Shown piece by piece: positions 37,621-46,261 of a DNA stretch of 64,000 bases. The position numbers and the translations under genes are program-made. Position 1 is the first letter of the stretch. Every line of letters begins with the position of its first letter. This DNA comes from Subtercola boreus (GTDB lineage Bacteria > Actinomycetota > Actinomycetes > Actinomycetales > Microbacteriaceae): assembly GCF_006716115.1 (NCBI RefSeq), contig NZ_VFOO01000001.1, positions 3,534,001 through 3,598,000 on the forward strand. Direction: 5' to 3'. A model generated the notes under the pieces. It did no database searches, had not been told where the DNA came from, and was given only the letters and a program-made list of their open reading frames with translations.

Positions 37621-37725
37621 CACGTCTCCAGTTTCGCGCACTGCGGCTGCGCGGGTGGTCGGTCGGGGGGAAGATGCGGCATAGTTCGTGGGGATGATGC
37701 CGAGTGGTGTCGGGGTGGTGGGAGC

Positions 37726-37896
37726 GTGCAGAGTTTCAGGACGGTGCTTTTCATCGCGGTGTCGGTGGTCGTGCTTGCGGCGATCGCTCTGGTGATCTCC
37801 CTGGTGGTGATGCAGGTGATTCCCGGGGCGCCGTTCAGCTCGGATGCCCCGCCCCGCGACATCCCCGCGCAGCAGGTGCCGCTGTCGGGAACGTAG
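37726..37896 (+). CDS. small single-pass membrane protein
   Basis: 56 residues: a short SFRT head, one long hydrophobic helix (VLFIAVSVVVLAAIALVISL) and a polar tail (SSDAPPRDIPAQQVPLSGT). GTG 37726 is the only start in frame for some distance; GGGAG is almost adjacent, which is closer than ideal. The tight helix followed by a Pro-rich tail suggests a real protein, but function is unknown. It is convergent with the DUF6421 gene. Confidence 0.5.
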   Translation: MQSFRTVLFIAVSVVVLAAIALVISLVVMQVIPGAPFSSDAPPRDIPAQQVPLSGT

Positions 37897-37906
37897 CGGG
37901 ACGGGA

Positions 37907-37973
37907 GCTGGACGGCGGGGCCGCCCAGGCTCAGGCGACCGCTGGACGGCGAGGCCGGCCGGCTCAGGCGAGC
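37907..37973. repeat. imperfect 34-base tandem duplication at a gene end
   Basis: The segment at 37907-37940 is repeated with a few changes at 37941-37973; both begin GCTGGACGGC. The second copy contains the DUF6421 stop codon. It appears to be a recent local duplication in the gap between convergent genes. Confidence 0.6.
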
Positions 37974-39412
37974 GCCGTCGTTCCGGTGATGCCCCGCGTC
38001 GAGTCGATCACGCCGGTCATCTTCTTCGCGAGCGCCTCGTAGAACATCGACAGCGGGAACTCGTCGGCCAGCACCGCATCGGTGAGACCCCGCGGCGGCC
38101 CGTCGAGGGGGAGGGCATCCGGCCCCTTCGCCCACACCGAGGCGGGGTTCGGGGTGAGCGTCGTCGACACCAGGGCGTAGGCCGCGAGCCAGTGCGCGGT
38201 CTTCGGCCGGTCGATCGAGCGCCAGTACAGGTCGTCGATCGACTCGCCGAGCGCGATCACCGCGTCGGCGACGTGGGCCCAGTCGATGGTGAGGCGGGTG
38301 TCGGTCCAGTGCAGCACCCGGCGCTGGTGGAGCCACGCGAACAGTAGTTGCCCGCCGAGCCCGTCGTAGTTGCGCACCCGGCTGCCCGTGATGGCGAAGC
38401 GGAAGATGCGGTCGAAGATGATCGCGTACTGCACGCGCTTCGCCGTTTCGACCGTCTGCGGCGAGTACAGGTTCTCGCGCTCGATGCGCACGGCCTCGCG
38501 GAACGCCGTCAGGTCGCAGCGCAGCTCTTCGAGCGAGTAGAGGAAGAACGGCATGCGCTGCTTGATCATGAACGGGTCGAACGGCAGGTCGCCGCGCATG
38601 TGGGTGCGGTCGTGGATGAGGTCCCACATCACGAAAGTCTCTTCGGCCAGGTGCTGGTCGCTGAGCAGGGTCCGGGCGTCGGCCGGCAGTTCGAGGCGGG
38701 TCGTCTCCGCCGCAGCCTTCACGACGAGCCGGAAACGCGCGGCCTCCCGGTCGGCGAAGATCGCGCCCCAGGTGAACGTCGGGACGGTGCGCATCGCGAT
38801 CGTCTCCGGGAAGAGCACGGCCGAGTTCGTGTCGTAGCCGGCCGTGAAGTCGAGGAACCGGATGGGGACGAACAACGCATTCGAGTAGTCGGTCGCCTCG
38901 AGCTCGGCCACGAACTCGGGCCAGACGACCTCGACCGCGACCGCCTCGAACAGGCGCTCGGTGCTGCCGTTCTGCGTGTACATCGGGAAAACGACGACGT
39001 GCTGGAGCCCGTCGACGCGGTGCTGCTGCGGCTGGAAGGCGTTCAGCGAGTCGAGGAAGTCGGGCACACCGAAGTCGCCCACGGCCCAGCGTTCGAAGTC
39101 GACCGCCGCGGCGGCGAGGTAGGCGGCGTCGTGCGGGAACTCGGGCACGAGCATCCGGAGCGCAGCGGTGACGGTGTCGACGAGGGCGTGCAGTTCGCCG
39201 CGGTCGGCTGCCGGTTCGGCCGCACCGTCGGCCAGCTGCAGGCTCTGGATGCCCGTGACCGCCGTTCGGAGGGCGACCCAGTGGGGGCGTGCGGAGGCCG
39301 GCAGGCTCGCGGGGCGTGTTGTCGCGTCGTGGGTGCGGAGGTCTTCGACGACCTCCGGCTCGCCGATGACGGCGTCACGGGCCGCGGTGCTGAGGAGCGC
39401 TGGCTTGGACAT
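37964..39412 (-). CDS. DUF6421 family protein
   Basis: 482 residues, no signal peptide or membrane helix. The whole length resembles a conserved actinobacterial family (DUF6421) of unknown function. A striking conserved-looking core is FVMWDLIHDRTHMRGDLPFD followed by PFMIKQRMPFFLYSLEELRC; the HxxxH arrangement could bind a metal. A second His-rich stretch, WLHQRRVLHWTD, lies further on. ATG 39412 has GGAGG 5 bases upstream. No neighbour suggests a pathway. Family assignment is from memory of the sequence pattern. Confidence 0.7.
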   Translation of the reverse strand: MSKPALLSTAARDAVIGEPEVVEDLRTHDATTRPASLPASARPHWVALRTAVTGIQSLQLADGAAEPAADRGELHALVDTVTAALRMLVPEFPHDAAYLAAAAVDFERWAVGDFGVPDFLDSLNAFQPQQHRVDGLQHVVVFPMYTQNGSTERLFEAVAVEVVWPEFVAELEATDYSNALFVPIRFLDFTAGYDTNSAVLFPETIAMRTVPTFTWGAIFADREAARFRLVVKAAAETTRLELPADARTLLSDQHLAEETFVMWDLIHDRTHMRGDLPFDPFMIKQRMPFFLYSLEELRCDLTAFREAVRIERENLYSPQTVETAKRVQYAIIFDRIFRFAITGSRVRNYDGLGGQLLFAWLHQRRVLHWTDTRLTIDWAHVADAVIALGESIDDLYWRSIDRPKTAHWLAAYALVSTTLTPNPASVWAKGPDALPLDGPPRGLTDAVLADEFPLSMFYEALAKKMTGVIDSTRGITGTTALA

Positions 39413-39609
39413 GAGAACCTCCGTTCGCTGGTGAAGAGTGTGGAGCGGTTCCGCTCAGCAGCGAGCCTAAGCAGATTCACACCGCGGTATCCGCAGGGCG
39501 CAGCGACTATCGCGCGCAGAACGGGGGCTCGCGCAGGATCATTGCGTGCCTTCCGGGCGCGCACGCAGATGTGCTGGCCAGCCCGCCCGTGGTCCGACTC
39601 TTCGGTGCG

Positions 39610-40029
39610 TCAGCGGGTCTGGCCGAGCAGCAGGTCGACGCGGAGCCCCGCGCGGGACTTCACGATGGCGGCGGGAATGCGGGGCGACCGACCGGCAGCC
39701 TCCAGCCGTGAGAGTGTGTCGAGCGCCACGGCCTCGAGCCCGCGCGGAACGAAACCGACGACCGGAGTCATGCGCGAGTCGACGAAGAAACGCACGGCGA
39801 CGGGCGCATCCGTTCGTTCCTCCTCGGCCGAACGCCGGGGGATGAACACCTGCAGTTCGTCGACACCTTTCGCCAGCACGTCGGCGATGGTCTGCTGGAA
39901 GGGGTCGCTGCCGGCCAGTTGCAGGGTCACCCGGGCGTTCTTCGGGCGCATGTCGTACCCGTAGTCGCCGAGTTTGCCCGAGCCCCGGTCCTTGCGGCCG
40001 AAGACCGGCTCGCCGACCTCGTCTGTCAT
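39610..40029 (-). CDS. hypothetical protein with HIRAN-like C-terminal half
   Basis: 139 residues. The first 45 residues are polar (GEPVFGRKDRGSGKLGDYGY). The second half, AVRFFVDSRMTPVVGFVPRG then a helix and IPAAIVKSRAGLRVDLLLG, resembles the strand-helix pattern of HIRAN-type DNA-binding domains, but the match is weak. The ATG overlaps the stop of the SnoaL-like gene (ATGA), so it is the last gene of a three-gene operon. Confidence 0.55.
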   Translation of the reverse strand: MTDEVGEPVFGRKDRGSGKLGDYGYDMRPKNARVTLQLAGSDPFQQTIADVLAKGVDELQVFIPRRSAEEERTDAPVAVRFFVDSRMTPVVGFVPRGLEAVALDTLSRLEAAGRSPRIPAAIVKSRAGLRVDLLLGQTR

Positions 40030-40439
40030 TCGGGGCTCCCCTGCGGTGCCGCGTCGGGCTGCTCCATCCACCACTCCGTGAACTCGGTGGCGCGGTCATC
40101 CGGTGCCAGCCTGACCAGCCACAGGTTGCTGTAGGCCGGGCCGTCGACGTACACCGTCGTCGCCTGCACGAGCGCGATGTCGTCGGGAACATAGGCGTCG
40201 GGAGCGCGGAGGATCTGCCAGCTGAAGGTCGTCGAGCCGGGCGCGTCTTCGGCGGCGAGCCAGCCGTCGACGATCTCGTCGTAGCCGTGCCAGGCCGGGC
40301 TGTACGGCTCGGTGCGGTAGTCCGCATCCGGGGTGAAGAGGGCGCGGATGTCGTCGGGGTCGTTGGATTCCCAGGCGGTGCGGTAGCGCGCGATCCAGCC
40401 GGTGATTCCGGATGACCGGGGTTCGCTGTTGTCGGACAT
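40026..40439 (-). CDS. SnoaL-like/NTF2-fold protein
   Basis: 137 residues. ITGWIARYRTAWESNDPDDIRALFTPDADYRTEPY is the typical opening of SnoaL-like polyketide-cyclase-fold proteins, followed by a WHGYDEIVDGWLA helix and beta strands ending in FTEWWMEQP. Many such proteins are small-ligand binders or isomerases of unknown substrate. It starts 7 bases after the DUF1905 gene stop, without an evident ribosome site, so it is probably translationally coupled. Confidence 0.8.
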   Translation of the reverse strand: MSDNSEPRSSGITGWIARYRTAWESNDPDDIRALFTPDADYRTEPYSPAWHGYDEIVDGWLAAEDAPGSTTFSWQILRAPDAYVPDDIALVQATTVYVDGPAYSNLWLVRLAPDDRATEFTEWWMEQPDAAPQGSPE

Positions 40440-40446
40440 CGGGGGG

Positions 40447-40893
40447 TTAGAGCTTTCCGTTCGAGAGGTTCTCGATGGCCTTGTCGAGGCGACGCTGGCG
40501 CGTCTCGGGGGTCTTCGCCTCCTCGAGGGGAACGGTGAAGCGGCGTTTGTTGCTGTAGGAGAGGGTCTCGAAGAACGCGGCCGCTGCCGGGGCGCTGGCG
40601 AGGGCGACCTGGAGGTCGCCGGGCACGTCGACTTCACGGGGCTGGTCGTCGAGCACGATGTCGACCTCGAACTCGTCGCCGGGCGCGATCCCGGCACCCT
40701 TCCGCACGGCCGCGCTCACCGGGAGCATGATCTCGCCGCGGTAGGGGGTCACCGTGCTGCGGTAGGTGAAGTCGTTGATCGTCACGGCGACGGCGTGCTT
40801 CTTGGCGCTGCCGAGCGATTCGTAGACGTCGACGGGGACGACGATCCCGGTCGCGGACTTTCCACTCTCGAAGAGGGTCGTGCGGAATCTCAT
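40447..40893 (-). CDS. DUF1905/YdeI-type protein
   Basis: 148 residues. The beta-barrel part MRFRTTLFESGKSATGIVVP through YRGEIMLPVSAAVRKGAGIA matches DUF1905, and the C-terminal helix FFETLSYSNKRRFTVPLEEAKTPETRQRRLDKAIENL written in parts (FFETLSYSNKRRF, RRLDKAIENL) is the YdeI/OmpD-associated bacteriocin-protection element. It is the first gene of a three-gene operon. The imperfect -10 CATACT lies 7 bases before ATG. Confidence 0.82.
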   Translation of the reverse strand: MRFRTTLFESGKSATGIVVPVDVYESLGSAKKHAVAVTINDFTYRSTVTPYRGEIMLPVSAAVRKGAGIAPGDEFEVDIVLDDQPREVDVPGDLQVALASAPAAAAFFETLSYSNKRRFTVPLEEAKTPETRQRRLDKAIENLSNGKL

Positions 40894-41005
40894 ATCAAGG
40901 AGTATGCAGGGTCTTCTCCTCCACAGCCATCTCGTTCCGCAAGTTCTCCACCGCTCCGGGCGGGTGGAGGTTCCGCCCAGAGGCCGCAAAGTAGCATGGG
41001 GCCAT

Positions 41006-43300
41006 ATGAACGAGGCGCACACCAGCAGCACGGCTGCCCGAGAAGCAGGCGTCTCCGCGCACTTCCTCCCGCACATCCAGGGGCTCCGTGCCATCGCCGT
41101 GCTGCTCGTGGTCATCTACCATTTCTGGCCCGGCCGGCTCACGGGCGGGTACATCGGCGTCGACGTCTTCTTCGTCATCTCGGGCTTCCTGATCACCCAG
41201 CAGCTCTCGCGCGAGCTCGAACGCACCGACCGGATCCGGCTGCCCACGTTCTGGGCGAAACGGGTACGGCGGCTGCTGCCGGCCGCGCTGCTCGTGCTGC
41301 TGTTCAGCGCCGTGATGACGCTGACGATCATGCCGCTGAGCGCGCTGGCCGAGAACGTTCGCGAGATCCTGGCGAGCACGTTCTACGTCGAGAACTGGGC
41401 GCTCGCGGCGAACTCGGTGGACTACCTCGCGGCCTCGAACGATGCCTCGCTCGTGCAGCACTACTGGTCGCTCTCGCTCGAGGAGCAGTTCTACCTCGTC
41501 TGGCCGATCCTGCTGCTGGCTGCGTCGGCGTTCGGTGTGCGGCGTTTCGCGAAGAGGCGGTCTGCGGGCGGGCTGGTCGACGGCATCGCTGCGGGCGGCC
41601 CAGCCGTCAGTACCTCCGCGGGCGGCCCGGCCGCAGGGCGCGACCGCTGGAACGCGATGATCGCGCTGGTGGTGCTGGCCACCGTCGCCTCGTTCGTGCT
41701 CTCGATCGTCTTCACGAAGAACGACCCGGCCTCGGCCTACTTCGTCACCTACACCCGGGTGTGGGAGTTCGGTGTCGGTGCCCTGCTCGCGCTCCTGCCG
41801 AGGTTCCGCCCGACACGCGTCTGGCAGAGCAACCTCCTGGGCTACGCCGGAATCGTCGCCGTCATCGGCGCGGGGTTCGTCTACGACCGCAACACGCCGT
41901 TCCCGGGTTACGCGGCCCTGGTCCCGGTTCTCGGCACGGCGGCCATCATCGTCTCGCACCGGACCACCCGCCGCCTCGACGCCGCGAGTGTGCTGGGCAG
42001 CCGGGTGCCGCGCTTCATCGGTGACATCTCCTACTCGCTCTACCTCTGGCACTGGCCGCTGATCGTCGTGGCACCCTTCGTTCCCGGCTGGGGCCTGTCG
42101 ATCTACAACCGCATCGCGCTCCTCGCGATCTGCTTCCTGCTCGCCTGGCTGACCAAGAAGTTCGTCGAAGATCCCACCCGCCGGTGGACCTTCTGGACGA
42201 AGCGCAAGCCGCGGGTCAGCTTCGCCTTCATGATCGCGGGCATGGCTGTGGCGAGCCTGGCGATCGGCGGCGTCTCCGTCGTCCAGCAGCCCAAGTACGA
42301 CGCTGCGGCGAGCGAACTGGCGAGCGCGGTGGCGAACCTGCCCGACTGCTTCGGTGCGGCATCCGGTCCCACACCGGTGATCACCGGTGCGCTCTCCGGT
42401 TCTGCGGCGTCGGGCGCCGCCGGGGGCGCGGCAGGCACGGATGCTGCGGCGAGCGTGGATCCGCTCGTGCAACTCAGCGGAACGAACCCGGGCTGCACCG
42501 ATCCGGCACTGGCCGACACGATCATCCCGTCGCCCGGCTTCGGCAACGCCGACCGGCCCGCCCACCCCGAGTGCCTCGTGACGCTGAACGACTCGAACCT
42601 GTACGCCTGTCACTTCGGTGCGGCCGACGGCACGGCCGGGGCGCCGAGGGTGGCCCTCATCGGCGACTCGCACGCGTACCAGCTCCTCGGTCCGTTCATC
42701 CAGCTCGCCGAACAGAACGGCTGGGCGCTGACCACCTACATCAAGGGCGGCTGCACCTGGAACACCGAGGCGATGACCGGTGCCGACGCCTTCTCGGTCT
42801 CGTGCAACACCTGGCGTTCGAACCTCACCGCCGAGCTGGCGACCGTGCAGCCGTTCGACGCCGTCTTCACCGCTTCGCTCGCCGAAGAGGGCGTGCCCGG
42901 AACCTCGGCCGACGGCCAGGCGCTCGCCGCCGGCTTCAGTGCGGCGTGGAACCAGGTCACCACGCTCGGCACGCCGGTGATCACGATGGTCGACAATCCG
43001 TCCTGGTCCGACGACCCGAACAAGTGCCTCCGCACCGGGAGTGCCGCGGACTGCGTCGAGCCCCGCGCCGATGGGCTGGTCGCCGACCCGCCTGTCGCGC
43101 TCGCGGCGGCCGCCTCCGCGGCAGCCGGGCAGAACGTCACGCTGCTCGACTTCACGAACACGTTCTGCACGGCGGAGGACTGCCTCGCCGTTGTCGGCGG
43201 CGCCAACGTCTACCGCGACCAGGACCACCTCACCAATACGTTCGCGATGACGCTGGCGCCGTACTTCAAAGCCGTGGTCCTCGCGGCTCTCGCGCACTGA
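41006..43300 (+). CDS. OafA/YrhL-type acyltransferase with SGNH domain
   Basis: 764 residues. An acyltransferase-3 membrane domain (about ten helices, 1-400; HFLPHIQGLRAIAVLLVVIY, then YIGVDVFFVISGFLIT, and YSLYLWHWPLIV) is joined by an Ala/Gly/Ser-rich linker to an outer SGNH hydrolase-like domain with VALIGDSHAYQL and the closing Asp-His YRDQDHLTN. Such proteins O-acetylate cell-wall or exported polysaccharides. A membrane-loop low-complexity insert (AAGGPAVSTSAGGPAAGRD) is present. TAGCAT lies 8 bases before ATG 41006, close to the leaderless pattern. The gene is monocistronic. Confidence 0.92.
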   Translation: MNEAHTSSTAAREAGVSAHFLPHIQGLRAIAVLLVVIYHFWPGRLTGGYIGVDVFFVISGFLITQQLSRELERTDRIRLPTFWAKRVRRLLPAALLVLLFSAVMTLTIMPLSALAENVREILASTFYVENWALAANSVDYLAASNDASLVQHYWSLSLEEQFYLVWPILLLAASAFGVRRFAKRRSAGGLVDGIAAGGPAVSTSAGGPAAGRDRWNAMIALVVLATVASFVLSIVFTKNDPASAYFVTYTRVWEFGVGALLALLPRFRPTRVWQSNLLGYAGIVAVIGAGFVYDRNTPFPGYAALVPVLGTAAIIVSHRTTRRLDAASVLGSRVPRFIGDISYSLYLWHWPLIVVAPFVPGWGLSIYNRIALLAICFLLAWLTKKFVEDPTRRWTFWTKRKPRVSFAFMIAGMAVASLAIGGVSVVQQPKYDAAASELASAVANLPDCFGAASGPTPVITGALSGSAASGAAGGAAGTDAAASVDPLVQLSGTNPGCTDPALADTIIPSPGFGNADRPAHPECLVTLNDSNLYACHFGAADGTAGAPRVALIGDSHAYQLLGPFIQLAEQNGWALTTYIKGGCTWNTEAMTGADAFSVSCNTWRSNLTAELATVQPFDAVFTASLAEEGVPGTSADGQALAAGFSAAWNQVTTLGTPVITMVDNPSWSDDPNKCLRTGSAADCVEPRADGLVADPPVALAAAASAAAGQNVTLLDFTNTFCTAEDCLAVVGGANVYRDQDHLTNTFAMTLAPYFKAVVLAALAH

Positions 43301-43332
43301 GCGACCGCGGCCGGGGCGGGGAGGACTGACGT

Positions 43333-44262
43333 TTGGTGGGAGTACTCGTCGGTTTCGCGATCATCGGTTTCATCATCCTGGTCGGCTATGTCGTGCAGCG
43401 GGCGAAGATCCTGCCGGCCAACGCACCGACCTCGCTGAACCGTTTCGTCTTCTTCGTGGCGAGCCCGGCCCTGCTGTTCACCGTGATCGCCCGGGCCGAC
43501 CTGAGCGTGATCTTCTCGTCGTTCCTCGTGGTCACGATCATCTGCGCGGCGGTGTCGGCCGGGATCTACCTGGTCGTGTCGAAGATCTTCTTCCGGAGGC
43601 CTCTCGCCGAGACGGTGATTGGCGCGGCCGGCTCCTCGTATGTGAACGCCAACAACATCGGGCTGCCCGTCGCCGTCTACGTGCTCGGCAGCGCGCAGTT
43701 CGTGGCACCGCTTCTGCTGTTCCAGCTGATCGTGCTCGCGCCCATCACGCTCACCCTGCTCGACGTCTCCACGCGCGGCCAGGTCTCGCTGAAGACGATC
43801 CTGTTGCAGCCCGTGCGCAACCCGATCATCCTCGGCTCCCTCGCCGGTCTCGCGCTCGCGCTCAGCGGCTGGCACGCTCCGGATGCCCTGCTCGCGCCCT
43901 TCGTGCTGATCGGTGGCGCGGCTGTCCCCGTCGTGCTGATCACGTTCGGTATGTCGCTGTCGGGCCAGCGCCCCCTCGCGGCCGGTTCCGCCCGCCGCGA
44001 GATCGTGGTCGCGATACTGCTGAAGGCCGTCGTGATGCCGGTCATCGCCTACTTGTTCGGGCATTTCGTGTTCCAGCTCGACGCCTTCCACCTGTTCGGC
44101 GTCGTCGTGCTCGCCGCCCTGCCGACCGCGCAGAACATCTTCAACTATGCGCACCGCTACGACGTGGGCGTCGCCCTCGCGCGGGACATCGTGCTGCTCA
44201 CCACGATCGCGTCGATCCCTGTGCTGCTCATGACCGCCGCCCTGTTGGCGCCCGCCTCTTGA
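43333..44262 (+). CDS. AEC-family transporter
   Basis: 309 residues with about ten hydrophobic helices in two inverted halves, as in auxin-efflux-carrier family permeases. SSYVNANNIGLPVAVYVLGS contains the conserved Asn-rich crossing of helix 4, and LAALPTAQNIFNYAHRYDVG the matching element in the second half. Bacterial members carry malonate, malate or amino-acid-like anions. TTG 43333 is chosen because GGGGAGG ends 8 bases upstream; GTG 43336 is the alternative. Confidence 0.88.
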   Translation: MVGVLVGFAIIGFIILVGYVVQRAKILPANAPTSLNRFVFFVASPALLFTVIARADLSVIFSSFLVVTIICAAVSAGIYLVVSKIFFRRPLAETVIGAAGSSYVNANNIGLPVAVYVLGSAQFVAPLLLFQLIVLAPITLTLLDVSTRGQVSLKTILLQPVRNPIILGSLAGLALALSGWHAPDALLAPFVLIGGAAVPVVLITFGMSLSGQRPLAAGSARREIVVAILLKAVVMPVIAYLFGHFVFQLDAFHLFGVVVLAALPTAQNIFNYAHRYDVGVALARDIVLLTTIASIPVLLMTAALLAPAS

Positions 44263-44382
44263 CTGAGTATATCTCAATAGAGCGTCTGTGCGCAGATGAG
44301 AGTGGCGGCTCGGGCACGGTCCGAATCGGCTCGCTCGCAGCCCGGACCGGCCCGTCCAGAGGGGGCGCGCTAGATTGTGAGG

Positions 44383-44922
44383 GTGCCCGACGCCTCCCGC
44401 CCACGCCTGCCGAGCTATCTGCGCAGCTCTGTCGAGCTGCCTCTGCCGCGCATCCGGAGCCGTGTCTCGGCCTACCTCTACGGCAACATCCTCGTGCTCG
44501 CTGCGGTCATCGGGGCTGCAGAGGGAACGAGCACCCATTGGAGCGCCCTGCTCATCGTCGCCGCGACGACCGTCACAACGTTCCTCGCGCACGTCGTCTC
44601 GCACGGCATCGGCCAGCAGATCGGCCGGTCGGGTGAGGATGCCCGGCTGCACATCGGGCAGGAGCTGCGGGATGCCGTTCCGATCCTGAGCTCGGGGCTC
44701 GTGCCCCTGGTCGTGCTGGCCCTCGGAGCGCTCGGCGTGCTGTCGGTGCTCTGGGTCGAGATCATCGCCGGTGGTGTGCTCGTGCTGCGGATCGCTCTGA
44801 CGGGCATCCAGGTCGAGCGCGTCTCCGACAACCGTTCGCCGGCGGGGGTGCTGTGGGCGGGCTTCGCACTGGCCGCCGTGAGTCTCGTGATCGTGGCGCT
44901 GAAGGTGCTGTTCACGCACTGA
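44383..44922 (+). CDS. hypothetical four-helix membrane protein
   Basis: 179 residues. A polar N-terminus (PDASRPRLPSYLRSSVELPL) precedes two helices containing YLYGNILVLAAVIGAAEGTS and HVVSHGIGQQIG, a cytoplasmic segment, and two or three more helices. Conserved-looking Glu and His residues within the membrane (AAEGTS, THWS, AHVVSHG) could bind a cation, but no family was recognised. GTG 44383 is chosen because TAGATT (44371-44376) is 6 bases before it, the leaderless pattern; GTG 44377 directly abuts the box. Confidence 0.72.
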   Translation: MPDASRPRLPSYLRSSVELPLPRIRSRVSAYLYGNILVLAAVIGAAEGTSTHWSALLIVAATTVTTFLAHVVSHGIGQQIGRSGEDARLHIGQELRDAVPILSSGLVPLVVLALGALGVLSVLWVEIIAGGVLVLRIALTGIQVERVSDNRSPAGVLWAGFALAAVSLVIVALKVLFTH

Positions 44923-44962
44923 GGGCGCTGCGCGGCTCAACGAGTACGCTGCTGAGTGGTTC

Positions 44963-45010
44963 GGCTGCGGGCGGTTGCGGGTGGACTGGCTGCGGGCGGT
45001 TGCGGGGTGG
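44963..45010. repeat. 25-base tandem duplication before the GNAT gene
   Basis: GGCTGCGGGCGGTTGCGGG begins at 44963 and again at 44988, a period of 25 bases, in the gap upstream of the tandem-GNAT gene. It probably arose by slippage. Confidence 0.65.
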
Positions 45011-45051
45011 GCCGGCTCGCCGCGAGGTGGGTCACAATCAGGAGGAATGTC

Positions 45052-46134
45052 GTGGGCGGGTTCTCGATCGAGCAGGCGACGATTCCCGCGTCGCTCGACG
45101 TCGATGCGGACGGCGCTGGCGACTTCCGCGCATCCGTCGCCGTGCAGAACGCCAGCGAGACCCGCGCCTACGGAACGACCGATGTGTCGTACACGGCGGA
45201 GGAGCTGTTTCCGAACTGGAACGATCCGCACCAGCCCAAGACACTCTGGCACGCCCGTGTCGACGGCCGCATCGTGGCGCGGGCGGTGCACGAGTCGCAA
45301 CTCGGCACCGAGCGCGAGGTCGGTTGGCTCGACATCGACGTACACCCGGACTTCGAGCGCCACGGCATCGGCCGCGCCCTGGCCGACACTGTCGAGGCGC
45401 ATTCCCGGGCGCTCGGCCAGGCGAAGCTGCTCACCTACGCGGTCTCGCCGGTCCCGCACGGCGGGCGACGGATGCTCGCTCCGCCGACCGGATTCGGCGC
45501 GGTGTCCGCAACCAACAGGGAGGTGCGCTTCCTCCTGGCCCGGGGCTGGCGGCTCGAGCAGGTCGAACGTGCCAGCCGCCTCGCGCTGCCGGCCGCCTCC
45601 GGCGTGCTGGCGCAGGCGGCGGTGGATGCCCGAGCCTCTGCCGGAGCCGACTACGACGTGGTCACGTGGCGTGGCACCACACCCGAGCCATGGCTCGCCG
45701 ACCTCGCCGTGCTGCTCACGCGCATGTCGACCGACGCGCCGACAGCCGGTCTCGAGGAGCCGGAAGATCCCTGGACGCCTGACCGCGTCGCCGAACACGA
45801 CCTGCGCGTCGTGGGGAGCTCCCGCGAGACGCTGACCGCCGCCGCGCTCCATGTCCGAAGCGGGCGGCTGGTGGCGTTCAACCAGCTCGCGGTTCCGGAG
45901 GATCCGGCGCGACCCGTCAGCCAGCAGGACACGTTGGTGCTCCGCGAGCACCGCGGCCACCGGCTCGGGATGCTCGTGAAGGTCGCGAATCTCGACCAAC
46001 TGCAGCGGGTCGCCCCGGGGCATCCGTCTTTGCTGACCTGGAACGCCGAAGAGAACCGGCACATGCTGGGCATCAACGAGGCGCTCGGCTTTGTTCCGAT
46101 CGGCTACGAGGGGGCCTGGCGGCTCGACCTCTGA
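45052..46134 (+). CDS. tandem-domain GNAT acetyltransferase
   Basis: 360 residues with two GNAT folds. The N-terminal one has WLDIDVHPDFERHGIGRALADTV written around the acetyl-CoA loop HGIGRALA; the C-terminal one has LREHRGHRLGMLVKVANL and NAEENRHMLGINEALGFVP. This resembles other two-domain actinobacterial GNATs such as the mycothiol synthase type, but the sequence is not specific enough to claim that. GTG 45052 has AGGAGG 6 bases upstream and is preferred to the frame opening at 44956, which would read through a tandem duplication. It is convergent with xth. Confidence 0.85.
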   Translation: MGGFSIEQATIPASLDVDADGAGDFRASVAVQNASETRAYGTTDVSYTAEELFPNWNDPHQPKTLWHARVDGRIVARAVHESQLGTEREVGWLDIDVHPDFERHGIGRALADTVEAHSRALGQAKLLTYAVSPVPHGGRRMLAPPTGFGAVSATNREVRFLLARGWRLEQVERASRLALPAASGVLAQAAVDARASAGADYDVVTWRGTTPEPWLADLAVLLTRMSTDAPTAGLEEPEDPWTPDRVAEHDLRVVGSSRETLTAAALHVRSGRLVAFNQLAVPEDPARPVSQQDTLVLREHRGHRLGMLVKVANLDQLQRVAPGHPSLLTWNAEENRHMLGINEALGFVPIGYEGAWRLDL

Positions 46135-46172
46135 CCATCCGGCCGGCTCCCGCGCAGCCGAGCGGCGGCGAC

Positions 46173-46229
46173 CGACTGGGGAGTTTCTGTCGCTCCGGGT
46201 TGCAGAATCCGACAGTTCTTCCCGACTCG
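46173..46229. terminator. imperfect palindrome between GNAT gene and xth
   Basis: Bases 46173-46192 pair with 46210-46229 at 14 of 20 positions, with a solid CTGTCG/CGACAG inner stem. It lies between convergent genes and is likely a two-way terminator. Its sequence is unlike the three GCAGTTNGGGCCCCA palindromes. Confidence 0.45.
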
Positions 46230-46261
46230 ACTGGCGGGCGGGGCGGGGCGGGCGGTCAGGG

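Noticed and set aside
44977-45051. Longer GNAT start at 44956
   Set aside because: It would translate the 25-base tandem duplication and bypass a perfect AGGAGG site at 45040-45045.
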